Assembly (NCBI GenBank): GCA_934273635.1
Contig: CAKQSV010000003.1
Coordinates: forward strand, 110,867 to 174,866
Length of the DNA: 64,000 nt
Source: an uncultured Alphaproteobacteria bacterium
Lineage (GTDB): Bacteria > Pseudomonadota > Alphaproteobacteria > RF32 > CAG-239
Reading direction: 5' to 3'
Shown: piece by piece, positions 35,170 through 44,419 of the stretch
How the letters are laid out: every line of letters begins with the position of its first letter
Position numbering within the stretch: position 1 is the stretch's first letter
Program-made: the position numbers and the translations under genes
Notes under the pieces: model-generated
The model's input: the letters and a program-made list of their open reading frames with translations, nothing else
Database searches by the model: none
What the model was told of the DNA's origin: nothing

Positions 35170-36317
35170 TAATTTGCTCCCATTAACAAATATTTGAGAT
35201 TTTCAACCATCTTACCGAACATACCCAATTTTTTAACCGAAGAAGCGGCAACCAACGGCACGTCAAATTCCGGCTGTCCGGGGATTTCAATTTTAACAAA
35301 ACCGAGTTTGTCGCCTTTATTAATCGGCGCTTTAACCGGCTTGTCATACTCGGCGGTCATTTTGATTTTGGCGGCTTTATTCTTGCGTAATGTGCGGAAA
35401 ACCGTGTCGGCCACAACCAAATCAACATTATCTTCCGAGCCAAACCATACCGGAACGGAGGCAATCTTTTGACCGGCGGTCAAGACCTCATAGTTGTTAA
35501 ATTCGCGAAAACCCCAAGACATGAGCTTTTCGGCCTCTTCCGAGCGCTCTTTGTTGGAGGACATACCGGTCATAACCTCAATCAGGCGGCGATTACCGCG
35601 TTTGGCCGAGGCTGTCAGACTAAAACCGGCCTCTTCAGTGTGACCGGTTTTGAGACCGTCGGCATCACTCATAGAATAAAGTAGCGGATTGCGGTTGCCC
35701 TGTTTGATGTTGTTATGCGTGAAGTTTTTAACCGAGAAAATCGGATAGTATTCCGGAAACTCTTTGATAATGTGACGTGCCAACACCGCCAAATCTTCAA
35801 CCGACATACGGTGGTCGGGATGAGGTAAGCCGGTCGCATTGGCAAACGAACTGTTCTTCAGACCGATTTTGTGCGCATATTTATCCATCTCGTGCACAAA
35901 CTCATCCTCACTTCCGGCAATGTTTTCGGCCACAACAATGCAGGCGTCATTACCGGACTGAATCAAAATGCCTTTAATCAGGTCTTCAACCCTAACCTTC
36001 TCGCCGATATTCAAAAACATCGTTGAACCGCCACTAGCGGCTCCGCCTTTGCGCCATGCGTTTTCGCTCACGGTGAAGGTATCATCCAAAGACAGCGAGC
36101 CGTCCTTGAGTTTGGAGAACAAAACATAAACTGTCATCAGCTTGCTCATAGATGCCGGCGGAACCATCTTGTCGGCGTCTTTGGCATAAAGATACATCCC
36201 TGTATCAAAATCAACCAAAATAGCATTACGCGCCTTGGTCTCAATCGCAGCCGCCGTCCCCACATTAAGCACAAACGCGCTCAAAACCACACTACCTAAT
36301 AAATTATGCAATTTCAT
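35169..36317 (-). CDS. dacC: D-alanyl-D-alanine carboxypeptidase (low-molecular-mass penicillin-binding protein)
   Basis: 382 residues. Signal peptide (about 1-24). Peptidase S11 motifs: SMSK with nucleophile Ser56 and Lys59, SGND in ILIQSGNDACI, and KTG in DGLKTGHTEEAG. The C-terminal beta domain and a final amphipathic helix (MFGKMVENLKYLLMG) probably attach it to the inner membrane. It trims pentapeptides in peptidoglycan. The choice among DacA/C/D names is arbitrary. It follows rlpA and mltB, giving a cell-wall block. Confidence 0.94.
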   Translation of the reverse strand: MKLHNLLGSVVLSAFVLNVGTAAAIETKARNAILVDFDTGMYLYAKDADKMVPPASMSKLMTVYVLFSKLKDGSLSLDDTFTVSENAWRKGGAASGGSTMFLNIGEKVRVEDLIKGILIQSGNDACIVVAENIAGSEDEFVHEMDKYAHKIGLKNSSFANATGLPHPDHRMSVEDLAVLARHIIKEFPEYYPIFSVKNFTHNNIKQGNRNPLLYSMSDADGLKTGHTEEAGFSLTASAKRGNRRLIEVMTGMSSNKERSEEAEKLMSWGFREFNNYEVLTAGQKIASVPVWFGSEDNVDLVVADTVFRTLRKNKAAKIKMTAEYDKPVKAPINKGDKLGFVKIEIPGQPEFDVPLVAASSVKKLGMFGKMVENLKYLLMGAN

Positions 36318-36339
36318 ATTATTACATCCTATTCTTAAA

Positions 36340-37209
36340 CTAATACCTTACGACACTGGCGTTTTTAACACCATAGTTTTTGACTTTTGCCAAAGTTACT
36401 TCAGCCTCTTCCTTAAAGCTGAACGGACCAATTCTCACCCGATAAAAGGTTTTGCCCGAGACATTGGCGGTTGAAACCCTCGCCTTGCCAAACTTGGCAA
36501 GTTTATTTTGCAATCCCGACGCCGATTGGCGTTGCGAGAACGAACCGGCCTGAACATAATAACTATTATCGGCCGCGCGACTATCGGTAACTTTATCGGC
36601 GGTCGAAGGATTGTAAATTACTAAAGTTTTACTTTCAGATATTTGCGGTACTGATTGTTTTTTCGCATATTTTATAGAGCCCACATCATTGCCAAGCAAA
36701 GCCGCTTTGAGCTCCTTGCTCTCTTTTTCAAGCACCTCGACCCTCACCTTGGCCGTGCCCTGAACCTGATAGCCCAGTAGCTGCGCGCCGCGTTTTGAGA
36801 TGTCGATAATGCGGTTTTTGGCATAAGGTCCACGGTCGTTCACACGCAAAACCAGCGAGCGTCCGTTGTCCAAATTGGTGACCTTAACAATAGACGGCAA
36901 CGGCAAAGTACGGTGCGCGGCGGTCAAGGTGTTCATATCATATTTTTCGCCGTTGGCGGTGCGTTTGTTATGAAAATCACTGCCATACCAGGACGCAATA
37001 CCAACTTCGGAATAATTGTAGTTTTCTTCAGGATAATAAGTGGTGCCGAAAATTTTATAAGGGTTGCCGACTTTATAAACGCCGCCCTGCCCTTTAATGG
37101 CGGCAGCCTGAGAATATGGAGAAGAATTGAGGTCTACTCCATTGCTGGCGCAGCCGGCCACAAACAAGACCAGCGCGGCTAACAGAAAATGTATTTTATA
37201 TCCGGTCAT
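36340..37209 (-). CDS. rlpA: Septal lytic transglycosylase RlpA
   Basis: 289 residues. The lipobox VAGC places lipidated Cys at 20. The double-psi beta-barrel domain (about 70-165) has GIASWYGSDFHNKRTANGE, LTAAHRTLPLPS and VNDRGPYAKNRIIDIS. A C-terminal SPOR domain (about 210-289) with YYVQAGSFSQRQSA binds denuded septal glycan. It cleaves glycan strands lacking stem peptides at division. It sits between mltB and the carboxypeptidase. Confidence 0.96.
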   Translation of the reverse strand: MTGYKIHFLLAALVLFVAGCASNGVDLNSSPYSQAAAIKGQGGVYKVGNPYKIFGTTYYPEENYNYSEVGIASWYGSDFHNKRTANGEKYDMNTLTAAHRTLPLPSIVKVTNLDNGRSLVLRVNDRGPYAKNRIIDISKRGAQLLGYQVQGTAKVRVEVLEKESKELKAALLGNDVGSIKYAKKQSVPQISESKTLVIYNPSTADKVTDSRAADNSYYVQAGSFSQRQSASGLQNKLAKFGKARVSTANVSGKTFYRVRIGPFSFKEEAEVTLAKVKNYGVKNASVVRY

Positions 37210-37239
37210 TTATATTCTCAGTCAAATTGCAATTTGAGC

Positions 37240-38532
37240 TCAATTTATACTCTTTTTTCGGCTTCGTAAAGAGGCTTGTTTCCCTCTGTGTAATTTTCGG
37301 GCGGGAACGGGCGCGGCATAGCCGTTTTGTTCATAATTATCAATGCGTTCGAGCAATCTGTCATCGGGGTAGCCGTCGGCAGGAAGTTTGAATTTTTGCT
37401 GCAACTTCTGCACCGCTTTGCGCGTTTCGCCGCCCAAATAGCCGTCTGTGCCAATTTTGGCGATATGGCGCTGATTAATAAATTGCTGCACTTTCAAAAT
37501 ATCCTGATTTTTGAGGCGATAGACATTATCATTGCCTTTAATGTTTTGCAGAGCGTTATTCTGCACTCTGTCCGCCAACAAACCGACCGCCAACGCATAG
37601 TTCTCGGAGCGGTTCCAACGCATAATAATGTTAAAATTGTCAAACACCAAATAAGCCTGCCCTCGGTGTCCCTCCGGCAAAATCAGAGCCGCCTCGGCAT
37701 TGTCGGCAATGCTTTTATCCGAAAGCTGCACACCGGCTTTTTTCCACGCCGCAACAGTTTGGCGATAGTGACGTCCGCTCTGCGCATAGTCAAAATTCCA
37801 ACTCAGCGTTACCGGTTTTCCCCATGGCAAACGATTATCCCATCCCATTTTTGACAGGTAGTTCGCCGCAGAAGACAAGGCATCGGGAAAATCGTTCCAA
37901 ATATCTATCTTGCCGTCATTATCACCATCTTGACCATAGCTCTGAAAGGTGGAAGGCATAAACTGAAAATGCCCCATAGCGCCCGCCCATGAACTTTCCA
38001 TATTTTCAAACGAGATATGCCCCTCGTCTAAAATTTTGAGAGCATGATACAGCTCCTCGCGAAAAAACTTGGGACGGCGGCGGTCATAACTCAAAACCGT
38101 CAGCGCCTCAATGGCATTATAGCCGCCTTTATTTGTGCCAAAATTGGTTTCTATGCCCCAAAACGCCACCAGATAGCGCAACGGCACATCTGACACGCCT
38201 TGCGGATATTGACCGCGCAATTCGGCATAGTGCTGTCGTCCTTGCTTAACACGAACGGGCGCAACCACGCGGCTCAAATATTCGGACGGACGCAACACAA
38301 ACTCGTTTTGTTTGCGGTCGTGTTTAATAACCTGATGTTGCGGATGATAGTAGTTTTTGGCAAAAGCCTTATCCAAAGTCGGTTGAGAAATCCCGCGCGC
38401 CGACATTTCATCTTTTAAGTTGCTCAACCACTGCTGATAATCCGCAGGCACGGCGTTATCGGCGGCAACCACGCTGCACGCGCCCAACATCACGCCCGAC
38501 AATATGCTCAGCCACACGCTTTTATTCATCAT
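37240..38532 (-). CDS. mltB: Membrane-bound lytic murein transglycosylase B
   Basis: 430 residues from ATG 38532 (a second ATG follows directly); AGAGG lies five bases upstream within the end of rlmE. Longer N-terminal reading is unsupported. A signal sequence ends in LGAC, a probable lipobox. The catalytic domain has VAFWGIETNFGTNKGGYN with the acid Glu, and MGHFQFMPSTFQSYG. A C-terminal peptidoglycan-binding domain (QFINQRHIAKIGTDGYLGGE) follows. It cleaves peptidoglycan to anhydro products. Confidence 0.94.
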   Translation of the reverse strand: MMNKSVWLSILSGVMLGACSVVAADNAVPADYQQWLSNLKDEMSARGISQPTLDKAFAKNYYHPQHQVIKHDRKQNEFVLRPSEYLSRVVAPVRVKQGRQHYAELRGQYPQGVSDVPLRYLVAFWGIETNFGTNKGGYNAIEALTVLSYDRRRPKFFREELYHALKILDEGHISFENMESSWAGAMGHFQFMPSTFQSYGQDGDNDGKIDIWNDFPDALSSAANYLSKMGWDNRLPWGKPVTLSWNFDYAQSGRHYRQTVAAWKKAGVQLSDKSIADNAEAALILPEGHRGQAYLVFDNFNIIMRWNRSENYALAVGLLADRVQNNALQNIKGNDNVYRLKNQDILKVQQFINQRHIAKIGTDGYLGGETRKAVQKLQQKFKLPADGYPDDRLLERIDNYEQNGYAAPVPARKLHRGKQASLRSRKKSIN

Positions 38533-39223
38533 TATTGCCTCTAAAGCCCTCGGCGACCAAATATTCCTCCGGCGAGCCCTGACGGCTGGCATCAGGTTTG
38601 CAATGCGAAACTTTGCGAAAATTCTTTTTAATATCAGCTAACAATGTGCCTTCAGCTCCGCCTTTAAACACTTTGGCGATGAAAATTCCGCCTTCTGACA
38701 AAACCTCTTTGGCAAACGCGTAGGCGATTTCAACCAGACCGATAGTACGCAGGTGGTCGGTCTGTTGGTGTCCGGTCGTATTGGCCGCCATATCGCTCAT
38801 CACAATATCGGCCTTGCCGTTTAGGAGTTGTTTGAGTTTTTCGGCGGCGTCATCCTCGGTAAAATCTTGCTGAATCAGAGTGGCGCCCATGACCGGCGCG
38901 GTCTCTAAAATATCAATTCCGACAACCTGCCCCGCCCCTTTGTTGCGTTGCACGGCAACCTGAGTCCATCCACCGGGGGCGCAACCCAAGTCGACAATGC
39001 GTTTGCCTTTGCCCAAAAACTTGTACTTTTCATCAAGCTGAATCAGCTTAAACGCCGCGCGGGAGCGATAGCCCAAACGTTTGGACTCCGCCACATAAGG
39101 GTCGTTCAACTGGCGCGCCAACCAACGATTTGACGACTTGTCGCGATATTTTGAGGTTTTCACTTTAACGGCAAGCTGATGTCTGCCCCGCACCTCTTTG
39201 GCCGATTTAGTCAGATGTCCCAT
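38522..39223 (-). CDS. rlmE: 23S rRNA 2'-O-ribose U2552 methyltransferase RlmE
   Basis: 233 residues. FtsJ/RrmJ fold with SRAAFKLIQLDEKY (catalytic Lys), VDLGCAPGGWTQVAVQ (AdoMet motif), VMSDMAANTTGH (catalytic Asp) and FIAKVFKGG (Lys), giving the K-D-K-E set. It acts late in 50S assembly. It overlaps the downstream mltB start and begins inside the 3' end of the preceding ppx gene (17-bp overlap). Confidence 0.96.
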   Translation of the reverse strand: MGHLTKSAKEVRGRHQLAVKVKTSKYRDKSSNRWLARQLNDPYVAESKRLGYRSRAAFKLIQLDEKYKFLGKGKRIVDLGCAPGGWTQVAVQRNKGAGQVVGIDILETAPVMGATLIQQDFTEDDAAEKLKQLLNGKADIVMSDMAANTTGHQQTDHLRTIGLVEIAYAFAKEVLSEGGIFIAKVFKGGAEGTLLADIKKNFRKVSHCKPDASRQGSPEEYLVAEGFRGNNDE

Positions 39224-40154
39224 GGTTCGCCTCTTTTATAAGTTCCATTATAATACTGTCTTTGGCGCTTTTGTATGACGCCGTCAACACCGGAATTTGC
39301 AAATTGTCATATATGGTTTTGAGCAAGATACAGCCGGACACAAATATCGGAGCGCGTTTTTCGCCCACATAGCGAGAAGCGGCGCGCTCGGGCTCGGTAG
39401 TCTTGAAAATCTCGGCAATGGCGTTATCCATTTGCGCCTTGCTCATCTGACTGCCGTCTTCCGCCTCGCGATTATACTCCGCACGCTGATTAATGTAAGC
39501 CGAAAGCCGCAACGGCGTGCTTGATGTTGCTACAAACGACACCTGACCGGCATAGTTGTCATAATGGCAACCTTCCTTAAATTTTTGCAAATAAGAAACA
39601 ATCTCTGCCTCAAACGTCTGCGCGCTTTGCGGATTATAATCATTAATGCCGAAATGCTCCGAGGCATTGCGCGCACCCCACGGGATTGAAACCGTATAAA
39701 TAATCTCGGTCGTATTGCGGTTGGCCAACGTCACCTCGGTTGAACCGCCGCCGATATCATAAACCAAAACATAAGGCTTGGTCTTATCGGCATTAGCCAA
39801 AGCGCCCAACATATTCAGCCGCGCCTCTTCCACTCCGTCAATCACCTCAAGGCAAACACCGCACTCGTCTTTGACCCGTTGCACAAACTCAGCGCCATTA
39901 GCGGCCATACGACAAGCGGCCGTGGCTACGGCGCGATAACGACTATGACTGTTGCGGATAATCTCGCCAAATTCTTTGAGCACCGCCAGACCGCGGGCAA
40001 CAGCCTCGTCCGTGAAGCGGTTGTTTTTGCTCATGCCCTCGCCCAAACGTGTGGCGGCGGAGTGGTTGTAAACATAGTGTCCGAGACTGTCGGCAACCAC
40101 CAGTCGGCACGAGTTAGTGCCCAAATCTATCGCGGCAAAATGTTGTTCGGTCAT
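39207..40154 (-). CDS. Ppx/GppA-family phosphatase (short form)
   Basis: 315 residues covering the two actin-like domains of exopolyphosphatase/guanosine pentaphosphatase. Motifs: AAIDLGTNSCRLVVAD, ATAACRMAANG, and VYDIGGGSTEVTLA. It lacks the long C-terminal helical domain. Substrates in the family are polyphosphate and pppGpp. It overlaps the second, longer Ppx/GppA gene by four bases, so the two are made together. Confidence 0.9.
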   Translation of the reverse strand: MTEQHFAAIDLGTNSCRLVVADSLGHYVYNHSAATRLGEGMSKNNRFTDEAVARGLAVLKEFGEIIRNSHSRYRAVATAACRMAANGAEFVQRVKDECGVCLEVIDGVEEARLNMLGALANADKTKPYVLVYDIGGGSTEVTLANRNTTEIIYTVSIPWGARNASEHFGINDYNPQSAQTFEAEIVSYLQKFKEGCHYDNYAGQVSFVATSSTPLRLSAYINQRAEYNREAEDGSQMSKAQMDNAIAEIFKTTEPERAASRYVGEKRAPIFVSGCILLKTIYDNLQIPVLTASYKSAKDSIIMELIKEANHGTSD

Positions 40155-41365
40155 TTGTGTTTTTTCCTTTCAAACAAGCGGGGTTTGCGATGTTTCGGAA
40201 AATGTTTGTCGTTGTGGGCGCCACTGTGCATGAGGTCTAGCAAAATGCCTTCTCGAATCCCGCGGTCGGCAACCGTAACCTCGCTAATCGGCCAAAACTT
40301 GAGCAGAGATTCAATAATCGCGCAACCGGCTATGGTCAAATCGGACTTTTGGCTGCCGATACAGGGGTGGCGGCTGCGTCCCTCAGCACCCAAACGTTTA
40401 ATTTTGGCAATAGTTCTATCCAAATCGGCGGTAGAAATTGACAATCCATCGACAGCCGAACGGTTATAGCGTGGCAAGTTGAGGTGCACGGCGCCCAAAA
40501 CCGTTACCGTGCCCGAGGTGCCAATAATTTGGATCTCTTGATTGCGCACCGCGTCCATAATTTGATATTGTTCTTCAAAATCAGCCAAAATCTCTTGCGT
40601 GCGCTCAATAATGGTGTTGTAGGCCAAGTCGGTCATCTCGCTCCCGGGAAAGGCCTCGGAGACGGTCACCACGCCATACGGCAGCGAGACAAAGCCCTCA
40701 ATAAAGGTTTTGCCGGTATTGGTCACCCGCGCCAAAGAAATTTCGGTTGAGCCACCTCCGATATCAAACACCAACGCCCGTTTGATATTGCGGTTAAGCA
40801 GTGGAATACATCCCACCACAGCCAAGCGAGACTCCTCTTTGGAAGAGATAATCTCAATATTAAGACCGGTTTCTTTTTTGACGGCGTTAATAAAATCAGA
40901 ACAATTCGTCGCCCGACGACAAGCGGCGGTTGCCACAAAGCGCGAGCGATAAATCGGGGCATATTCGTTCAACACGCCGGAGCAGACCTTAAGCGCCGCA
41001 ATCGTGCGCCTGATCGCCGGTTTTGACAGTTCGTTCTCGTTAATAATTCCCTCTCCCAAGCGCGTGACTTTAGAATAGGTTTCAACAATACGAAAGGAAG
41101 ACGGTGTCGGCGAGGCGATAACCAGTCGGCACGAGTTGGTACCCAAATCTATCGCAGCATAGTTTTTGACGGCAGGTTCGGTTTTGGACGCCGCAGGCTG
41201 ATTTTTTGGCGGCAGGCGTTTGGTTTTGTGGCGGCGAAGTTGTTTTTTGCCCTCCAATTTGACCACGCCTTCCATCCAGTCCCGACAATCTTCAGGTTCG
41301 GGCACAGTTTCAGGCACCAACTTGCTGATTTGGCGCAAATTATTATGGTTATTCCATTTTTGCAT
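40151..41365 (-). CDS. Ppx/GppA-family phosphatase (long form)
   Basis: 404 residues. A basic N-terminal extension (about 1-68, LRRHKTKRLPPKNQ) of no known fold precedes the same fold as its neighbour: AAIDLGTNSCRLVIAS, TAACRRATN and VFDIGGGSTEIS. The end is very basic (HRKPRLFERKKHK). The pair probably arose by duplication. First gene of the operon running to 30988. The extra N-terminus could bind RNA or ribosomes, which would suit the cotranscribed rlmE, but that is a guess. Confidence 0.88.
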   Translation of the reverse strand: MQKWNNHNNLRQISKLVPETVPEPEDCRDWMEGVVKLEGKKQLRRHKTKRLPPKNQPAASKTEPAVKNYAAIDLGTNSCRLVIASPTPSSFRIVETYSKVTRLGEGIINENELSKPAIRRTIAALKVCSGVLNEYAPIYRSRFVATAACRRATNCSDFINAVKKETGLNIEIISSKEESRLAVVGCIPLLNRNIKRALVFDIGGGSTEISLARVTNTGKTFIEGFVSLPYGVVTVSEAFPGSEMTDLAYNTIIERTQEILADFEEQYQIMDAVRNQEIQIIGTSGTVTVLGAVHLNLPRYNRSAVDGLSISTADLDRTIAKIKRLGAEGRSRHPCIGSQKSDLTIAGCAIIESLLKFWPISEVTVADRGIREGILLDLMHSGAHNDKHFPKHRKPRLFERKKHK

Positions 41366-41456
41366 TTAGGTCTTTATCTTACAAAAAAATTCAAGTTGTC
41401 TTTAGTTATAATGTATAAATGCGTGATGTACAACAATTTTATTTGTTCCGAGCAAT

Positions 41457-41487
41457 AAAAAATGCCGACGGAATATCGGCATTTTTT
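41457..41487. terminator. Terminator of ccrM
   Basis: Stem AAAAATGCCGA/TCGGCATTTTTT with T-runs on both strands, 18 bp past the ccrM stop. Confidence 0.9.
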
Positions 41488-41504
41488 ACACTTTAGAGAA
41501 GAGT

Positions 41505-42608
41505 TTAACTTAAATCCGGATATAGTTCTTCGCGGATATGTTGGCGGAGTTCATCAATGCAAACCAGACCGCGCTCGCTGTCTTCATAATACCAATAGAC
41601 CCAACCGTTGCAGGCAGCCGCATTTTGCGCCGCAGCGCCAACCTGATGGATTGAACCTTCCAACAGCTCGCTTTTAACCGTACCATCCGAACGCACCGCC
41701 GCACAATGTTTTTTGCCGGCATCATAAAGAATATCCCCCGGCGACAGCAAGCCACGTTCGACCACGGCACCGAACGGAATACGCGGTTGACGTTTTTTGC
41801 AACTATACTCCAAGCAAATTTCGTTTTTAACCGGTTCGACCTCGTCAATGCGTTTTTGCGCGCCCTCGACATAAACTTTGTCTTTTTCAATACCAATAAA
41901 GTGACGACCGATTTTTTTGGCCACGGCGCCGGTAGTTCCTGTACCAAAAAATGGGTCAAGCACTACATCGCCAACATTTGAAGACGCCATAATCACACGA
42001 TAAAGCAGACTCTCGGGTTTTTGCGTTGGGTGAAGTTTGGCGCCGTCCGCACCTTTCAAGCGCTCTTTACCGGTGCACAAAGACAGTTGCCAATCGCTAC
42101 GCATTTGCACATCGTCATTAAGCGCTTTCATCGCCTCATAATTAAAGGTATATTTTGATTTTGGATTTTTCACCGCCCAAATCAGCGTCTCGTGCGCATT
42201 GGTAAATCTGGTGCCCTTAAAATTAGGCATCGGGTTGGTTTTGTTCCAGATAATATCGTTCAAAATCCAAAAGCCTAAATCTTGCAAGATGTAACCGACG
42301 CGGAAAATATTGTGATATGAGCCAATCACCCAGATAGCGCCGTTATCTTTCAACACACGGCGCGCCGCTTTCATCCAACGGCGGGTGTATTCGTCATACG
42401 CTGCGATACTCTCAAAATTATCCCACTCTTCATAGACTCCGCTGACACTGGAGTTATCAGGACGCGTTAAGGCATCGCCAAGTTGCAGATTGTACGGTGG
42501 ATCGGCAAAAATCAAATCGACGGAGTTTTCCTCCATTTCGTTCATGACCTTAACACAATCATCATTAATAATAGTATTCAGGATATTAAGGGTACTTATG
42601 CTGCTCAT
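41505..42608 (-). CDS. ccrM: Cell-cycle DNA adenine methyltransferase CcrM (GANTC)
   Basis: 367 residues from ATG 42608; a GTG at 42623 is also in frame and neither has a strong ribosome site. Beta-class N6-adenine methylase: the catalytic DPPY block in VDLIFADPPYNLQLGD, RPDNS, GAIWVIGSYHNIFRVG, and the AdoMet motif LDPFFGTGTTGA near 225. The C-terminal domain unique to CcrM is present (RIPFGAVVERGLLSPGD, ACNGWVYWY). It remethylates GANTC after replication and couples transcription to the cell cycle. A possible CtrA site lies upstream. Confidence 0.96.
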   Translation of the reverse strand: MSSISTLNILNTIINDDCVKVMNEMEENSVDLIFADPPYNLQLGDALTRPDNSSVSGVYEEWDNFESIAAYDEYTRRWMKAARRVLKDNGAIWVIGSYHNIFRVGYILQDLGFWILNDIIWNKTNPMPNFKGTRFTNAHETLIWAVKNPKSKYTFNYEAMKALNDDVQMRSDWQLSLCTGKERLKGADGAKLHPTQKPESLLYRVIMASSNVGDVVLDPFFGTGTTGAVAKKIGRHFIGIEKDKVYVEGAQKRIDEVEPVKNEICLEYSCKKRQPRIPFGAVVERGLLSPGDILYDAGKKHCAAVRSDGTVKSELLEGSIHQVGAAAQNAAACNGWVYWYYEDSERGLVCIDELRQHIREELYPDLS

Positions 42609-42669
42609 AATATTTTCAACCACTTTTCTAAGGTTTACATCCGATAGAGGTAATATATCCCCTGATTGG

Positions 42670-42684
42670 TTATAAAATTATTAA
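42670..42684 (-). promoter_or_regulatory. Possible CtrA-binding site upstream of ccrM
   Basis: TTAT-N7-TTAA on the plus strand (TTAA-N7-ATAA on the minus), one base off the TTAA-N7-TTAA consensus, about 60 bp before the ccrM start. In Caulobacter ccrM is directly activated by CtrA. The region is AT-rich, so chance matches are likely. Confidence 0.3.
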
Positions 42685-42733
42685 CACCATTGCCTCTTGG
42701 CGGCGCAATCGTACATCGGTTTGATTATTATGC

Positions 42734-42770
42734 AAAAAAATAAAGAGGTGTCAGGCGGCACCTCTTTATT
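42734..42770 (-). terminator. Terminator of rpmG
   Basis: Stem AATAAAGAGGTG/CACCTCTTTATT with seven T on the minus strand. Confidence 0.9.
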
Positions 42771-42801
42771 GCTCTCTCATTAAAAACTTTCACAAAAGAA
42801 A

Positions 42802-42969
42802 TTACTTTAACTTCTTTTCAACGAACTCTTCGTGTTTTTTAGACTTCTTGTCATATTTTTTCAGAGTCAACTTTTCAGGGTGAGTTCTCGGGTTCTTTTC
42901 AGCCAAATAAAAAGATCCGGTACCCGCGGTGCTCTCTAATTTTACTTTAACTTTTACTGCTTTTGCCAT
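42802..42969 (-). CDS. rpmG: 50S ribosomal protein L33
   Basis: 55 residues, MAKAVKVKVKLESTAGTGSF at the start, then YLAEKNPRTHPEKLTLKKYD and a Lys-rich end. This is the typical L33 pattern in the zinc-free form (no CxxC pairs). It is monocistronic, with a strong terminator 32 bp past the stop. Confidence 0.96.
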   Translation of the reverse strand: MAKAVKVKVKLESTAGTGSFYLAEKNPRTHPEKLTLKKYDKKSKKHEEFVEKKLK

Positions 42970-43067
42970 TGTTCCATACTCTTATAAATAAAAAATTAAA
43001 TTAACTGTTTATGCGTACTATACATATTTAGCCGCACTTGTCAACATAATTTTACGGCATGGAGCAA

Positions 43068-43868
43068 CTATTTTTCGCGCAACAGCCGTTCAATTTGGCG
43101 GCGAACACAAGCCACAACCCCCGCCTCAAATTCAAAACCGGACTTGCGGTATTTGGTGTTAACATCCATATGCACATAGTCTTGCGGATAATCTGCCCGA
43201 TAAACGGCAATGTCCGAATCTATGCCCTGCGGCAGAGGATGATTGAAAATCATATACACCAGCTTAAACCTTTTATGCGGGCACAACTGCTTTAAGACCT
43301 CGTTCAACTCATTAATCCGCGCCACGTCGGCCTCGGTGTCGGTATAAGCAAAAAACAGACACGGGCGCTCGTCTTCCACCGCGGCGTAAAAGGCTTCAAT
43401 GCGGTTGGCGTAGCGTTTTTTGAACAGTTCGGCGTCGTTTTCGTGGTCATGGACAAAAGTTATACCCAAATCAGGATTTTTCCAACATTGTTCGGTCCGG
43501 TCATAAACCATATTATCAAAATAGTCGGCAAAGCGGGTTTGCAACAATTTTATGACCGTTGACAACGGATGCACCGAAATATCAAACGGCATCGTCTTTT
43601 CGCCGTCGGCTTTGCGAGGCTTGAGCCCCCAATAATTAAACGTCATACGACCAAAGCAATTATAGCCCAATGACACCAAGTGATAACGTTCAAAGCCCAA
43701 AGCGCGATTGTCTTGCAATATTTGCAAATAAGCCTGCTCGCAACGGTAGCGTTCGGTTTTGAACACACGATGCAACAGTTTTTCAACCTTAGCGCGGGCA
43801 TCTTTGCGCTTATTTTTGTTCAAAATCGGCAAAGTGAGCAGTTTGGCGGTTTTACGAATCAGATTCAT
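43068..43868 (-). CDS. Papain-like cysteine peptidase-type protein (DUF1796-like)
   Basis: 266 residues. The hallmark VSLGYNCFGR (Cys71) and TMPFDISVHPL (about 92-102) match the family start SLGxxC...PFDW; later FFAYTDTE and FKLVYMIFNHPL fit the same fold. Family members usually lie in glycan clusters and have no proven activity. The start overlaps queH by one base. A basic N-terminal stretch (RKTAKLLTLPILNKNKRK) recalls the basic segments of the glycan enzymes at 51-60 kb. A second member is at 51116. Confidence 0.65.
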   Translation of the reverse strand: MNLIRKTAKLLTLPILNKNKRKDARAKVEKLLHRVFKTERYRCEQAYLQILQDNRALGFERYHLVSLGYNCFGRMTFNYWGLKPRKADGEKTMPFDISVHPLSTVIKLLQTRFADYFDNMVYDRTEQCWKNPDLGITFVHDHENDAELFKKRYANRIEAFYAAVEDERPCLFFAYTDTEADVARINELNEVLKQLCPHKRFKLVYMIFNHPLPQGIDSDIAVYRADYPQDYVHMDVNTKYRKSGFEFEAGVVACVRRQIERLLREK

Positions 43869-44413
43869 CAGGATTTTCCTTCTTCACGCGGTTTGCAACC
43901 GCAATAATTCTGTGAATATAAATTAAGCTCTTTAATCAGTTCGGCGCGGCGTTCTTGCATACCGCCTTTGCGTCCCTCAATTTCAAGATAAGGCACGCCG
44001 GTTGCCGCCGAGGCTCGCGCCGCCGCCTCATTAACCTGCGCCAGATTTTTATAACGCGACACCCCAAGCACTGAGGCGACAGCTCCAAAGCCATTGGCTT
44101 TAGCGTATTCCATAACTCGTTTGAGGCGCATATAAAAACACACACTGCAACGGCTGCCGCGTTCCGGCTCATTTTCTAGTCCATGAGTCAGTGCGCACCA
44201 GCGGTCGTTATCATACTCCAGCTCAATAAACGGCAGATGATATTGTTCGCAAACCCGCTTGTTTTCGTCACAGCGTTTGCGGTATTCAGCCACGGGGCGA
44301 ATATTGGGATTATAAAACACCACGGCGGCCGCCCGCCCCTCTTGCGCCAATTTTTCAATCACCGCGCAAGAACACGGCGCGCAACACGACAGTAATAAAA
44401 TTTTATCCGCCAT
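43868..44413 (-). CDS. queH: Epoxyqueuosine reductase QueH
   Basis: 181 residues. Cysteine pattern LLLSCCAPCSCA (Cys10, 11, 14, 16), PERGSRCSVCFYMRL, and YCGCKP near the end, with VLGVSRYKN between. This is the QueH (DUF208) form, not QueG, and binds an iron-sulfur cluster to reduce epoxyqueuosine to queuosine in tRNA. It lies next to iron transport and storage genes, six bases after the ferritin-VIT1 gene. Confidence 0.93.
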   Translation of the reverse strand: MADKILLLSCCAPCSCAVIEKLAQEGRAAAVVFYNPNIRPVAEYRKRCDENKRVCEQYHLPFIELEYDNDRWCALTHGLENEPERGSRCSVCFYMRLKRVMEYAKANGFGAVASVLGVSRYKNLAQVNEAAARASAATGVPYLEIEGRKGGMQERRAELIKELNLYSQNYCGCKPREEGKS

Positions 44414-44419
44414 AGCCGT

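Noticed and set aside
37240..38592. N-terminally extended MltB starting at 38592
   Set aside because: The extension reads through rlmE codons out of frame; ATG 38532 has a ribosome site and gives a lipoprotein signal.
42609..42623. GTG start for ccrM five codons upstream
   Set aside because: It cannot be excluded, but ATG 42608 is preferred by codon type and by alignment with the usual CcrM N-terminus.
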